DNA of 64,000 nt from Mariniblastus sp. (GTDB lineage Bacteria > Planctomycetota > Planctomycetia > Pirellulales > Pirellulaceae). Positions within the stretch are counted from its first letter, which is position 1. Each line of letters starts with the position of its first letter. The notes beneath the pieces were generated by a model. It saw only the letters and a list, made by a program, of their open reading frames with translations. It was not told where the DNA came from and did no database searches. The stretch covers positions 472,568-536,567 of the forward strand of contig JAKVBF010000002.1 of assembly GCA_022447555.1 (NCBI GenBank), written 5' to 3'. Positions 1-8,636 of the stretch are shown here, in pieces. Both the position numbers and the translations under genes were made by a program.

Positions 1-394
1 AGTCTTGAATGCGACAAGGAACGCAAAATTCAACCGAATCCTGAGAACGCAAGCCTGCTTTCATCAAGACCTGATCAGCATCGGTCGAGCGAACCAACAA
101 TTTGCTAAGCAACTGTCTAAGCTGGATTCGCTGCGGCCCACTTAAGGCCATCAGCTCATTTAAAACATCTGAGCGACAGGGAGAAACGAATTCATCCAGC
201 AGCAAACCCTGCTCTGCCAAATACCGCAAATCGATAATCTGGTTTCCAATCCCAATTCCAATCCTTTGGTCTCCGTCTCCCGTATGAAAGACCGCATACG
301 GCAAATTCTGAATTGGGAAATCCGATCCCGGGTCATTTGCCGAATCAACCCAAGATTCTCGAGACGGATCGTGCGTGAAATCAATGGAGATCAT
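1..394 (-). CDS. fahA: fumarylacetoacetase, N-terminal part (cut by left edge)
   Basis: The reading frame starts at the ATG whose first base is 394 and stays open to the window edge, so the C-terminal catalytic domain lies outside. The product would hydrolyse fumarylacetoacetate to fumarate and acetoacetate, the last step of tyrosine/homogentisate breakdown. The recognised signature is the N-terminal SDFPIQNLPYAVF stretch, nearly identical to the SDFP-x-QNLP-x-GVF block at the start of fumarylacetoacetases, followed by a small beta-rich N-terminal domain (GIGIGNQIIDL). It lies 23 bases downstream of the 312-residue gene and is probably cotranscribed with it. The family call rests on the N-terminal domain alone. 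Confidence 0.85.
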   Translation of the reverse strand, partial: MISIDFTHDPSRESWVDSANDPGSDFPIQNLPYAVFHTGDGDQRIGIGIGNQIIDLRYLAEQGLLLDEFVSPCRSDVLNELMALSGPQRIQLRQLLSKLLVRSTDADQVLMKAGLRSQDSVEFCVPCRIQD

Positions 395-417
395 GGAAGT
401 ACTTCTTAAAATGAAAG

Positions 418-1356
418 TCAAATACGAACATTCGCCAACAGACCTAAATTTGCCAGCTCAAAGCTTGGTTCACCGAACGAACAGGAGCCAAAAGAAACCG
501 CATTTAGCATCCGAATTTCCGATATCCGTTGCGCCGTTACATCTAGATTCTTCCAAGAAAGAGCTAGATCGGTAAACTTAAACTGGGAGACCTCAGTTTC
601 CCGGAGAATCGCGACCAGATCGGATTGTGACGCATCTGACCCAAACGCGAAACAGGCTGCGGCGAAAACATTGATAAACCCGTACAGTGTTCCACGTTCT
701 GAATCCGTGTCATAGGTCAGGGGGTACTTGCCCCGAAGCGGATGGTGTAATCCGGCCGTTGCTTTAAATCCGACAGCATACTTTGCGCATAGTCGCACAA
801 ATCGCGCTACCTGATTAGGCGGCGGAATCAGATCTCGAGTCACACCTCCGGTCCGAATTTTGGCAAACAATCGCTTCGGATGTTGCGTCATGATCGCCAA
901 CAGTTCTCCAGGATCACTATGATGGGGTAATTCCAAAAACGCATTGATCGATTCCGGTAAAGCCTCCGCGGTTTGAAGGATTTGCTGACCGTTGGACGCT
1001 TTGATTTCAACGGTGTCCACGACCGCCAGACCGTTTGCGGGCTCCGAATGGCGCTGATTGAATTCTGCAATGCGTTGAAACCCCTGCTCCATGGCATCAC
1101 TGTCTCGATCAACAGCGGGAACCAAAGCGCTGATCACCCAACTCTCACTCGGAGAAGTAGGCAGTAGGCCAGCCGCCAACTCTGAAAACTCCTCCAAGCG
1201 AGCAACGGGCAGGATCAACCGTCCGAGCATCCAAGAGTATTCGCCGCGGCTATACAAAGCGTAATTACCAATAACCTCAGAAAGCGGGAGAGCAGCAGGC
1301 GGAAACAATCCTGCGTAGTCGACTATGTGCTCAACAAAATTCTGGATGGCCGGCAT
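418..1356 (-). CDS. conserved hypothetical protein upstream of fumarylacetoacetase
   Basis: A soluble protein of about 312 residues with no family I can name. The start is placed at ATG 1356 (MPAIQNFVEH) because AGGTG lies seven bases upstream; the frame stays open to 1425 but the extra residues look non-coding. Visible features are a GLFPPAALPL stretch near the N-terminus, an alternating alpha/beta pattern, and a conserved-looking KATAGLHHPLRG segment near residue 220 that could be a phosphate or metal site in a TIM-barrel-like fold (inference). No signal peptide or membrane segment is visible. It is the first gene of a two-gene unit with fahA, so a role in aromatic amino acid breakdown is the best contextual guess. 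Confidence 0.75.
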   Translation of the reverse strand: MPAIQNFVEHIVDYAGLFPPAALPLSEVIGNYALYSRGEYSWMLGRLILPVARLEEFSELAAGLLPTSPSESWVISALVPAVDRDSDAMEQGFQRIAEFNQRHSEPANGLAVVDTVEIKASNGQQILQTAEALPESINAFLELPHHSDPGELLAIMTQHPKRLFAKIRTGGVTRDLIPPPNQVARFVRLCAKYAVGFKATAGLHHPLRGKYPLTYDTDSERGTLYGFINVFAAACFAFGSDASQSDLVAILRETEVSQFKFTDLALSWKNLDVTAQRISEIRMLNAVSFGSCSFGEPSFELANLGLLANVRI

Positions 1357-1459
1357 AAGTGCACCTGTATTGCTGCAACGAGCTCCCCAAACTGGTCGAC
1401 GAAACGGCTGCGTCAATCCCAACAAGAGGATACGATGTTTTTACAGAAGGACAGCGCAC

Positions 1460-1486
1460 AAAAAAAGCCCCATCTTTAGACGGGGC
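1460..1486 (-). terminator. rho-independent terminator
   Basis: On the minus strand GCCCCGTC and GATGGGGC form an 8-bp stem (one G-U pair) around a TAAA loop, followed by seven T residues. It sits about 20 bases after the stop of the HTH/acidic membrane protein and separates it from the downstream gene pair. Confidence 0.85.
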
Positions 1487-1506
1487 CCATTTGAATGAGG
1501 GGAAAC

Positions 1507-2619
1507 TTATTTCATCCCGGTAACTTGCAAGAAGAAATCAAGGACCGTTCCACTGCCGATTAACTGCCCCTCCGGCTGCCATAAGCCTCTAGCCAAGTCA
1601 TAGGCCACCATGGCACCCGGGATCAGCAACGCCAATACGAGACAGAGACCGGCAATTTGCCAAACGGTGTAAGGAGCTTCGGGAAGAGTAGGTGCTCCTG
1701 CAACAACGGGACCAACCCCACCTGCCGGTACCAATCCAGCTGCACCTATATCGGCGGACATATAGGGGCTTTCCGCCAACATCGCAGGTTGTGACTCCAA
1801 GTCCTCACTGTCTGCCAAGATGGTAGCTGAAGATTCATCTGTATAAATCTCTGAATCTTCCAACGCAATGATCTGCGAACCACTGGAGTCATCTTCAACC
1901 GATTCTTCCAAAGGTGTGAGATTAAAATCATCTTCCTGCATAATCGTAGCTGAATCTGAATCAGCCGAGTCGTCCAGAACAATCATTTCGTCGTCCTCAG
2001 GTAACTCCAAAGAATCGACATCACTTCCACCAAGTTCGAACGGCTCATCGTCAAGGGCAACTCCGCTTTCATTGGTCGCCAATGAAACACCGCTCTGACT
2101 CGAACCCATTGCCACTTCGCTGCTGGAATCACTGTCGTCAAGGATTAAGTCACTGTCTTCGAAGTCACTGCTTAATTCAGCACTTTCTTCGTAGCTGTCT
2201 TGAGCTGCATCGTCGCTGAATAAGTCGTCTTCGGACAGCAACATATCATCGTCATCGCCGCCCAACATCTTTCCGGTGTCCGAAGGACTGCCATCTCCTT
2301 TGGGCTCATCGTCATCGAGCAGATCAGCCGATTCTCCGCTGCCCGCCATCTTGAGACTGCTGGCCCCAAAAGACAATGCTTCGTCATCAGTTACAACGTC
2401 ATCAGAAGAAATTTCGAAGTCCGAGTCTTCATCGACCAAGCTTTTGTCGAGCGGCATATCTAACTCAGCCGCAACCCGTTCCAATTCCTGCAACTTGAAC
2501 TTCCAGGTCGCGCCATCCTTGTAACCAAATACTTTTTGACTGGATCGCATTTCCGTCAATTTGTCGACAGATACGCCTAACATTTTGGCGGCTTGTTCAA
2601 GTGGAATAAAATTCGCCAT
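1507..2619 (-). CDS. membrane-anchored protein with N-terminal helix-turn-helix and long acidic region
   Basis: About 370 residues from ATG 2619 (MANFIPLEQAAKMLGV), chosen because a GGAG lies 11 bases upstream and the HTH begins there; the frame stays open to 2658. Residues 1-60 resemble a MerR/excisionase-type winged helix (EQAAKMLGVSVDKLTEM, then a K/F-rich wing). Residues 65-290 are very rich in Asp, Glu and Ser and probably disordered. Near residues 315-345 a hydrophobic stretch (IAGLCLVLALLIPGAMVAY) makes one membrane segment before a short C-terminal tail. The layout suggests a DNA- or protein-binding head tethered to the membrane by an acidic linker. Function is unknown. Its own terminator follows at 1460-1486. 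Confidence 0.8.
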   Translation of the reverse strand: MANFIPLEQAAKMLGVSVDKLTEMRSSQKVFGYKDGATWKFKLQELERVAAELDMPLDKSLVDEDSDFEISSDDVVTDDEALSFGASSLKMAGSGESADLLDDDEPKGDGSPSDTGKMLGGDDDDMLLSEDDLFSDDAAQDSYEESAELSSDFEDSDLILDDSDSSSEVAMGSSQSGVSLATNESGVALDDEPFELGGSDVDSLELPEDDEMIVLDDSADSDSATIMQEDDFNLTPLEESVEDDSSGSQIIALEDSEIYTDESSATILADSEDLESQPAMLAESPYMSADIGAAGLVPAGGVGPVVAGAPTLPEAPYTVWQIAGLCLVLALLIPGAMVAYDLARGLWQPEGQLIGSGTVLDFFLQVTGMK

Positions 2620-3005
2620 GGTTGTTTCAAGCTCCATATCGCCATAGAAGGCGACCAAGCGGGGTCAATCGTGCGTTGAATTCTCCATCGCGATTGGAAA
2701 AGTCAACGAATTTGTAAAAGTCAAAATGGGGTACGTGAGTGACAATTATAGCTTGCCGTTACACTAGCATCGAACAGTTTGGGACAAGACTTCAGAAAAC
2801 GCTCAAATACCCGCCCAAACGTCAATTTGCGCCTGAGTCTCATTTTAAAAGCAGACCGTCTGGATGCAACAATTCCCCCGAAAACAGCCTGACAAAGCCG
2901 CAAATACGTCCGACTCAACGCAATTGAACGGCTGAGACCAATCTTCGCCCCGCATAATCCTCACCATCGGCCCCACCTTAGGCCCCGGAAACCAAGGCTG
3001 TCGGA
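2620..3005. other. intergenic region, no gene supported
   Basis: 386 bases between two minus-strand genes. Short opposing frames exist but have no ribosome-binding site, domain or sensible composition. The stretch probably holds the promoter of the HTH/acidic protein and the 3' end of the ABC operon transcript; I see no clear hairpin with a T-tract. Confidence 0.5.
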
Positions 3006-3941
3006 CTAACTACTCGCGCTTCGATAACTTTTTAATGCCATCCGAAAGACCCAACGACTGGCTACCAAGCTTCCCGCGGCTGCTACAACCGATATGCTCG
3101 CCAAAGTCCAGTCCCAGATCCCCCAGTGGCCTCCCATCGGTTGAGCCAGCACCCTCGCGGGAACATTGGAAACCACCAGAATCGGAATCACAAAAGTGAA
3201 TGTGCCCCACAAAGCCCAACCAATTCCGCGCTCGTAGATCTCCATGGGATAACGATAAAAATTGGTGATGTAAAACCAGAAATTATGCAGATTCTGATTT
3301 CGGCCCATCCAGATACTGGTCGCAGCCAAGGTAATCATCACACTGTACATGACGACCGTTCCACACAGCACGAAGAAAATAAATGCCGGCACACTCCATA
3401 TCGTAAAGTTCATTTGCTTGTCTGGGTCGTGCAGCAGTTCATTCTCATAGAAAATAATCACAGCTAAACCTAAAAATGCATTGGCCAGCTGAGCCCAATT
3501 CACCCTTGGAAACGAAATCAAAAATTGAGTGTCGATGGGCTTGAGTAATGCGAAATCAAGATTGCCTGTACGAATCATTTCACTGAACTCAGTCGCATTG
3601 GCCATGAAGAACGTCTGAATCAAACTATTGATAATCCAAATCGTTCCAAGAAAGATAAAAAACTCGCTCTCGCCCCACCCCGTTCTGCGGCCAATCGAAT
3701 CTGAAAACTGATAGATGATTTTGAATAAGCCGTAATTCATTGCGGCCCAAGATAACGACGAAATACACTGCAGAATGAAATTCATCCTGAAGGACATATC
3801 CCGAATCATCGAGTTTTTGGCAAACGTCAAAAACACATTCAAGTAAGACGGCTTTCGCATCACCTGCTCGGCGATCCCAGCCTCGTGAGGCAATCCTGTC
3901 GATTTCTGCGGAATCTGTTTTGCGTCGTGCGCTTTCAACAT
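3006..3941 (-). CDS. ABC-2 family transporter permease (second permease)
   Basis: A 311-residue membrane protein with about six hydrophobic segments. It resembles the DUF990/ABC-2 permease family, whose members work in pairs with one ATPase. The start is the ATG at 3941, which shares one base with the stop of the upstream permease (TAATG) and has a GGGGG tract in front, so translational coupling is likely. A longer frame to 4046 would lie inside the upstream gene and is rejected. Features include an R-T-G-N-L-D-F-A-L-L-K-P-I-D coupling-helix-like segment, similar to the one in the partner permease (RNGEVKKFLIQPVD). It is the last gene of the three-gene exporter. Substrate unknown. Confidence 0.88.
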   Translation of the reverse strand: MLKAHDAKQIPQKSTGLPHEAGIAEQVMRKPSYLNVFLTFAKNSMIRDMSFRMNFILQCISSLSWAAMNYGLFKIIYQFSDSIGRRTGWGESEFFIFLGTIWIINSLIQTFFMANATEFSEMIRTGNLDFALLKPIDTQFLISFPRVNWAQLANAFLGLAVIIFYENELLHDPDKQMNFTIWSVPAFIFFVLCGTVVMYSVMITLAATSIWMGRNQNLHNFWFYITNFYRYPMEIYERGIGWALWGTFTFVIPILVVSNVPARVLAQPMGGHWGIWDWTLASISVVAAAGSLVASRWVFRMALKSYRSASS

Positions 3942-4816
3942 TAACCCCCAAACCCACTGTAGCGCTTGATCCCACGTTTCCAAAGTACTCGAGAAAGCAG
4001 CATGAAGGTCAAGACCCAAATCACCTCGGTCGCCAAACCATTCCACATACCAGGGCCCTGAACTTTGCCCAGAAAAACAGCGGCGGGGAAATAAGCGAGA
4101 TACTGAAAGGGCAAAAACTCAACAAAGCCGCGTAAATCAATCGGCCTAGCCGGCAGCAATTCCAGAGGGAACATGTGCCCGGATAGCAGGAACGTTAACA
4201 ACATGTAGATAAATGTCAGCGAAGTCACTTCTAGAAACCAGAACGAAATCAACCCAATGCAGGCTTCGAGATAAAATCCCAATAGAAAACTGAGCAACAG
4301 GGAAACCACGAACACAAACGTAACGTCCGCCGGGGGCCATCCGTTGACGAAAAAGCTACCCGCCATCCAAAACACGAGGGCAAAAGGGAGCGAGGCAATC
4401 AAATAGTAAACCAACTTATGAGCGATACGCTGTACCAATAAGCACCCAAGCATATCTACAGGCTGGATCAAAAACTTCTTAACCTCACCGTTGCGAACCT
4501 GATTCGCAATCCCTGTCGTCAAACCGGGCATACTGGAAAACGCGCGACTAATGATCACCAAGAGATAATAGGCGATCATGTCGCCAAAACTAAAACCTGC
4601 AATTTCTCCGTCCGGACCGGCCACCGAATCAGCTGATCCTGGAGTTGAAATGGAATCAAAAATCGCCCACCATAAAAAGATCTGAGTCATTGTGGGCAAG
4701 AACCGCATCAAGGTTCCGATGACAAAGTCCAGTCGATAGACCAGACGCTCATTGATTGAGATCTGGAAAAATGTCCACCACATGGTGGCTCGATCGTACC
4801 AACGACTTGCATACAT
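3941..4816 (-). CDS. ABC-2 family transporter permease (first permease)
   Basis: A 291-residue inner-membrane protein with about six hydrophobic segments, including YLLVIISRAF and a very hydrophobic VTFVFVVSLLLSFLLGFYL stretch. NGEVKKFLIQPVD is the typical cytoplasmic coupling segment of DUF990/ABC-2 permeases. It begins three bases after the ATPase stop and overlaps the second permease by one base, giving an ATPase-permease-permease operon. Such heteromeric systems export compounds, in some relatives lipids or drugs; the substrate cannot be read from the sequence. Confidence 0.88.
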   Translation of the reverse strand: MYASRWYDRATMWWTFFQISINERLVYRLDFVIGTLMRFLPTMTQIFLWWAIFDSISTPGSADSVAGPDGEIAGFSFGDMIAYYLLVIISRAFSSMPGLTTGIANQVRNGEVKKFLIQPVDMLGCLLVQRIAHKLVYYLIASLPFALVFWMAGSFFVNGWPPADVTFVFVVSLLLSFLLGFYLEACIGLISFWFLEVTSLTFIYMLLTFLLSGHMFPLELLPARPIDLRGFVEFLPFQYLAYFPAAVFLGKVQGPGMWNGLATEVIWVLTFMLLSRVLWKRGIKRYSGFGG

Positions 4817-4819
4817 AAT

Positions 4820-5848
4820 CTATCTCGCCTCGGCAGCTGAAGTGCCAAATTCGCCGAGAGATTTAGCATCCTGCGCGTCGGTAAAGACTTTCGCAATCAC
4901 CTCTTCCAAAGGCGGGTCTTCAACCACGATATCTTCGACAGCGTGGGTGCTCAAAATATCGCTCAATGTTTTGGCAACGTCATCGCGACCGACTCGAAAC
5001 TTGATTCTAGGCGGCTCCACTTCGATGACATTCGGCAATGCGCGCAATCCTTCAAACGCTTCGTCGGGGCCACCTATCTGGAGCGTCACAATTTTATCAC
5101 CACTGAATCGATCAACGATCTCATCTAGCGAACCGTCATGATAAATGGCACCCTGAGCAATGATGATAACACGCTGACACAACGCCTGAATATCTTTCAT
5201 GTAGTGACTGGTAAGGACAATGGTACTCTTGCGATCTTCTTGATAGGCTTTAAGAAATTGCTGAATCTTATGCTGAGCAACTACGTCCAACCCGATTGTA
5301 GGCTCATCCAGAAACAAAACATCTGGAGAATGCAGGAGCGCCGCGATCAGCTCCATTTTCATCCGCTCCCCCAAAGACAGCTCGCGTACAGGTTGGCCGA
5401 GCAAATGGGTCACGTCAAGCATGTCGCAAAGCTCATCCCGCGTGCGATTGAAATCCACCACCGGAACTGCATAGATGTGCTGGTTTAAGCGAAAAGACTC
5501 CGCCGCTGGCAAATCCCACCACAATTGATTTTTCTGCCCCATGACCAAAGCAAATCGCCGCCGATACTCGTTTTCCCGCTCCCAAGGAACGTAACCCATT
5601 ACCTGACAAGCCCCTGAATCAGGGTTAATGACGCCTGATAAGAGTTTTAATGTTGTTGTCTTACCGGCACCATTGGGACCTAAAAAAGCAACAAACTCTC
5701 CCGGCTCTACATTTAGGCTGATATCGCGAACAGCATGCACCTCGCGGTACTCACGACGAAACAGCCCGCGTATGGAAGCCATCATGCCTTCCTGCTTTTG
5801 GTAGACGCGATACGACTTGGTCAGGTTTTTGATCTCAATAATTGACAT
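4820..5848 (-). CDS. ABC transporter ATP-binding protein (ABC-2 exporter)
   Basis: A 342-residue ATPase that energises the two downstream permeases. Walker A is GPNGAGKTT, the signature is LSLGERMKMEL, Walker B with catalytic Glu is VLFLDEPT, and the switch His is in LTSHYMKD. A C-terminal domain of about 100 residues follows the nucleotide-binding domain, as in ATPases partnered with DUF990 permeases. The start at ATG 5848 (MSIIEIKNLTKSY) fits the family; the frame is open to 5923 but the extra 25 residues have no counterpart I recognise. It is the first gene of the operon, divergent from ispF across about 190 bases. Confidence 0.93.
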   Translation of the reverse strand: MSIIEIKNLTKSYRVYQKQEGMMASIRGLFRREYREVHAVRDISLNVEPGEFVAFLGPNGAGKTTTLKLLSGVINPDSGACQVMGYVPWERENEYRRRFALVMGQKNQLWWDLPAAESFRLNQHIYAVPVVDFNRTRDELCDMLDVTHLLGQPVRELSLGERMKMELIAALLHSPDVLFLDEPTIGLDVVAQHKIQQFLKAYQEDRKSTIVLTSHYMKDIQALCQRVIIIAQGAIYHDGSLDEIVDRFSGDKIVTLQIGGPDEAFEGLRALPNVIEVEPPRIKFRVGRDDVAKTLSDILSTHAVEDIVVEDPPLEEVIAKVFTDAQDAKSLGEFGTSAAEAR

Positions 5849-5901
5849 CTGAGAGATTATAGATTCGGGCATACTTGGCCGACAGGCGTGTTTGGCCAAG
5901 G

Positions 5902-5929
5902 TTCGAAAAACTCTTAGAACCACTATAAT
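5902..5929 (+). promoter_or_regulatory. possible sigma-70-type promoter for ispF
   Basis: A perfect TATAAT lies at 5924-5929, with a poor -35 match (TTCGAA at 5902-5907) 16 bases upstream, about 110 bases before the ispF start. The same AT-rich patch could serve the divergent ABC operon. Suggestive only. Confidence 0.35.
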
Positions 5930-6041
5930 AAGCCGCGAACAAACGGCCTTTTCCCCGACTCCACAGCTTGGAGAGCTCCACTAAACCTCTAGGATAAGTC
6001 CCTTTAGGACGTTGAGACCTTCATAATTCAGCGATAAGAAA

Positions 6042-6551
6042 ATGAATCCAGCAAATCTCAGAATTGGAATTGGACACGATACGCACCGCTTGATTCCCGG
6101 CGGTCCACTCATCCTAGGTGGAATCTCCATTCCCCACGATCACCAATTGGAGGGCCACAGTGATGCCGATGTGCTTCTACATGCGGTAACCGATGCCGTA
6201 CTGGGCGCCGCGGGAATGGGAGACATTGGAGAGATGTTTCCAGATAATTTGATAGAAAATAAAAACCGTGATTCTGCAGAAATGCTTCAATTAGCGGCGG
6301 ATCAGGTCCGAAGCCAAGGATTCAAACTGGTCAATCTCGATTGCATCATATTCGCAGAACGTCCAAAATTATCCACATTCAAATCGCGAATAGAAGAATC
6401 TGTTGCTTCAACATTAAATTTAAATCCTGATTGTGTGAATGTGAAAGCCAAAACCGGCGAAGGTGTTGGCCAATTGGGACGTGGAGAATGCATGATGGCC
6501 CAATGTATCGCTTTGTTATATCGGTCAAACGAAAATACTGAATCCCGATGA
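6042..6551 (+). CDS. ispF: 2-C-methyl-D-erythritol 2,4-cyclodiphosphate synthase
   Basis: 169 residues, the usual IspF length. It cyclises 4-diphosphocytidyl-methylerythritol 2-phosphate in the MEP pathway of isoprenoid synthesis, in the cytoplasm as a trimer. Seen: GIGHDTHRL near the N-terminus (metal-binding Asp and His), GHSDADVLLHAVTDAVLGA (third zinc ligand and active site), MGDIGEMFPD, and a C-terminal AKTGEGVGQLGRGE segment. It is the first of three plus-strand genes, 11 bases before ruvC. The isoprenoid precursors would feed the polyprenyl synthase and squalene cyclase operon elsewhere in this window. Confidence 0.96.
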   Translation: MNPANLRIGIGHDTHRLIPGGPLILGGISIPHDHQLEGHSDADVLLHAVTDAVLGAAGMGDIGEMFPDNLIENKNRDSAEMLQLAADQVRSQGFKLVNLDCIIFAERPKLSTFKSRIEESVASTLNLNPDCVNVKAKTGEGVGQLGRGECMMAQCIALLYRSNENTESR

Positions 6552-6562
6552 AAGATTGAGGC

Positions 6563-7081
6563 TTGACGAATCAACCCGCAAAACGAGACGCCTTGATCCT
6601 TGGACTGGACCCCGGGTTAAACATCACAGGCTACGGTCTAGTGGATGTGAGTGGCTCACAACCTGCGCTTGTCGAGGCGGGTGTGATCCGAAGCGTCAAA
6701 TCCAAAGATCTCTCCATTCGACTGGCTACTATTTATGATGGCATCACCGATGTCATTCAATCACTTACACCCGATGCGGTCGCGATTGAGGAGTTGTACA
6801 GCCATTACGAACGCCCCACGACATCGATTCTGATGGGACATGCTAGGGGTGTTTTATGCCTAGCGGTCGGCCAGCAGGCCTTGCCGCTGCATCACTATGC
6901 AGCAACGCAGGTCAAAAAAGTCATGACGGGAAACGGACGGGCCCCTAAAAATCAGGTCCAACTAGCCGTGACGCGCCAGCTGAATTTAACCGACATCCCT
7001 GAGCCGCCCGATGTCGCCGACGCTTTGGCCATTGCGATTTGTCACTTTTACATGTCCCATAAACCCGCGAGTTTGCTTTGA
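6563..7081 (+). CDS. ruvC: crossover junction endodeoxyribonuclease RuvC
   Basis: 172 residues; cuts Holliday junctions together with RuvAB. Motifs of the RNase H-like fold are present: GLDPGLNITGYG with the first catalytic Asp, AIEELYSHY with the Glu, KKVMTGNGRAPKNQVQ, and PPDVADALAIAICH with the last acidic residues. The start must be TTG 6563, since an in-frame stop lies six bases upstream and the catalytic Asp follows at about residue 16; GAGG sits just before it. The stop overlaps the ruvA start in TTGA, implying coupled translation. Confidence 0.95.
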   Translation: MTNQPAKRDALILGLDPGLNITGYGLVDVSGSQPALVEAGVIRSVKSKDLSIRLATIYDGITDVIQSLTPDAVAIEELYSHYERPTTSILMGHARGVLCLAVGQQALPLHHYAATQVKKVMTGNGRAPKNQVQLAVTRQLNLTDIPEPPDVADALAIAICHFYMSHKPASLL

Positions 7082-7713
7082 TTACAAAAATAACGGGCCA
7101 ACTGATCCAATTGGACGATAATTCTGCCACCATTGGAGTGGACCCTTTTGAATACGAAATCTTGATTCCCGATTTCACTCGGCGACACCTGCAATTGAGC
7201 GTCGGTTCGAAGATCAGTTTGCTGACCATTCAATACATCGACGGTAACGTCCAAAAAGGCGGCCGCATGACCCCTCGACTCATTGGATTTGCCAGCGACA
7301 TTGAACGCGAATTTTTCGAACTCTTTTGTTCGGTTGATGGGGTCGGTGTCAAGAAAGCGTTACGTGCCATGGTCCGGCCAGTGCAAGACGTGGCCAAAGC
7401 GATTGAGCAGCAAGATATCAAGGTGATTTCAACATTACCGGGAATCGGCCCCGCTACATCGGAGCGTATTGTGGCAAAACTGAGACGCAAAATGCCAAAA
7501 TTCGCCCTTATGGTTTCCGCCACCACCGAAGACGGGGAACAGCAACAGGTCGAACGGAGCATCGTCGACGAGACCTTCCAAATATTACTGTCTCTCGGTC
7601 ACGGAGAGTCAGACGCGCGAAGGCTACTGGAAGCACCTCTCTCAGGAAAGAAAAAGTTCAAAGACGTCGAATCTCTACTGCAAGCCGTTTACGATCAATC
7701 CAGCAAGGATTAG
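7078..7713 (+). CDS. ruvA: Holliday junction branch migration protein RuvA
   Basis: 211 residues, normal for RuvA. It forms the tetramer that holds the junction for the RuvB motor. An N-terminal OB-fold ([19 protein letters not shown]) is followed by two helix-hairpin-helix motifs ([39 protein letters not shown]) and a C-terminal three-helix domain that binds RuvB. It starts with TTG at 7078 inside the ruvC stop. ruvB is not adjacent and must lie elsewhere. A strong hairpin terminator follows about 105 bases downstream. Confidence 0.95.
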   Translation: MITKITGQLIQLDDNSATIGVDPFEYEILIPDFTRRHLQLSVGSKISLLTIQYIDGNVQKGGRMTPRLIGFASDIEREFFELFCSVDGVGVKKALRAMVRPVQDVAKAIEQQDIKVISTLPGIGPATSERIVAKLRRKMPKFALMVSATTEDGEQQQVERSIVDETFQILLSLGHGESDARRLLEAPLSGKKKFKDVESLLQAVYDQSSKD

Positions 7714-7818
7714 CGAGACTGCTTGTCCGGCAATTCCGACACCTCTTAATTGACCGATGCCTTTGTATTGACGGATATATAAGACTTTGCGTTTATCCTT
7801 CGTCTCGACACAATGCAT

Positions 7819-7846
7819 AAAAGCCGCAGTCGAAACTGCGGCTTTT
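7819..7846. terminator. bidirectional terminator between convergent genes
   Basis: AAAGCCGCAGT and ACTGCGGCTTT form a perfect 11-bp stem around CGA-like loop bases, with A residues before and T residues after. It can end both ruvA transcription (plus) and the small secreted protein gene (minus). Confidence 0.9.
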
Positions 7847-7874
7847 CATTTGGATCCTTTGTTCACCTACCGGT

Positions 7875-8204
7875 TTAGAAGACGTCGGTAATGAAGTGAT
7901 GCCCCCAGTGGTATCTTCTTGGCGTGGGGTAATAATTCTGCCAACTTCGGTTGTATACCGGAACCCGCATTTCTGGTGGATACCGGTAGTACATGCTATC
8001 GGCACTACGATAATAGTTGTTTCCCCAGTAATTTTGTGGGTAGGTTACATACGGATAATGGTAAAAACGCTGCAAGTTGCCGGCTGAATTTTGCTGGCCC
8101 CATACCGCACCAAATGCACGCTCTTGTGCATTAGCCGAGTCCGCGTTCGAAACCGCCATAAATGCAACCGCACAAACTGCAGCAATCAAAAAGCGTCGAA
8201 TCAT
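7875..8204 (-). CDS. small secreted Tyr-rich protein
   Basis: 109 residues. A signal peptide (MIRRFLIAAVCAVAFMAVSNADSANA) is followed by a mature part of about 80 residues rich in Tyr, Pro, Asn and Trp (YPYVTYPQNYWG, YPPEMRVPVYN, WQNYYPTPRRYHWGHH) and ending in FITDVF. A GAGGATACACTCCA ribosome-binding region precedes the ATG. I believe related short Tyr-rich exported proteins occur in other planctomycetes, but I know no function; an envelope or matrix role is a guess. It ends at the shared terminator with ruvA. Confidence 0.8.
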   Translation of the reverse strand: MIRRFLIAAVCAVAFMAVSNADSANAQERAFGAVWGQQNSAGNLQRFYHYPYVTYPQNYWGNNYYRSADSMYYRYPPEMRVPVYNRSWQNYYPTPRRYHWGHHFITDVF

Positions 8205-8636
8205 TGGAGTGTATCCTCCTCACAGTGGGTCAATTAATGTCGCGTGGATTGCACTGGTCGATGGGACGCCGTGCACGCGTTTCTCTCATAATGCGGCAGC
8301 AAGAATTTTTTTAACCGCATAACAAATATTTGATTCTGACTAAGGGATCGGCTCTCATCACAACGGTGATTGAAGTTTTATCTGATAAAATCAGTACATT
8401 GTGGCGATCAGGCACGAACCGATTCCAACCTACCGCCGAGGCGACGGGCTAGATAAACTTTAACGCGCAAAAGAGCGACTCCGCTCAAAAGGCCGCTAGC
8501 AGCCCGACAATGACCCACTCAGGCCGGTAACCAAAACAACGACACGGCAACCGCGAACGTTGTGGAAATGAGCCGCCTTGGTCGAAATGGTGTCGGCAAG
8601 GCATTAGATCTGAAACAGACAAGGTCAGATGATCGT
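8205..8636. other. intergenic region, no gene supported
   Basis: 432 bases between two minus-strand genes. It contains small inverted repeats (for example TTTTATCTGATAAAA near 8374) but no hairpin plus T-tract and no frame with a credible start. It should hold the promoter of the Tyr-rich protein gene. Confidence 0.5.

Noticed and set aside
3625-3975. 116-codon minus-strand frame within the ABC permease
   Set aside because: It lies in another frame of a well-supported membrane protein gene.
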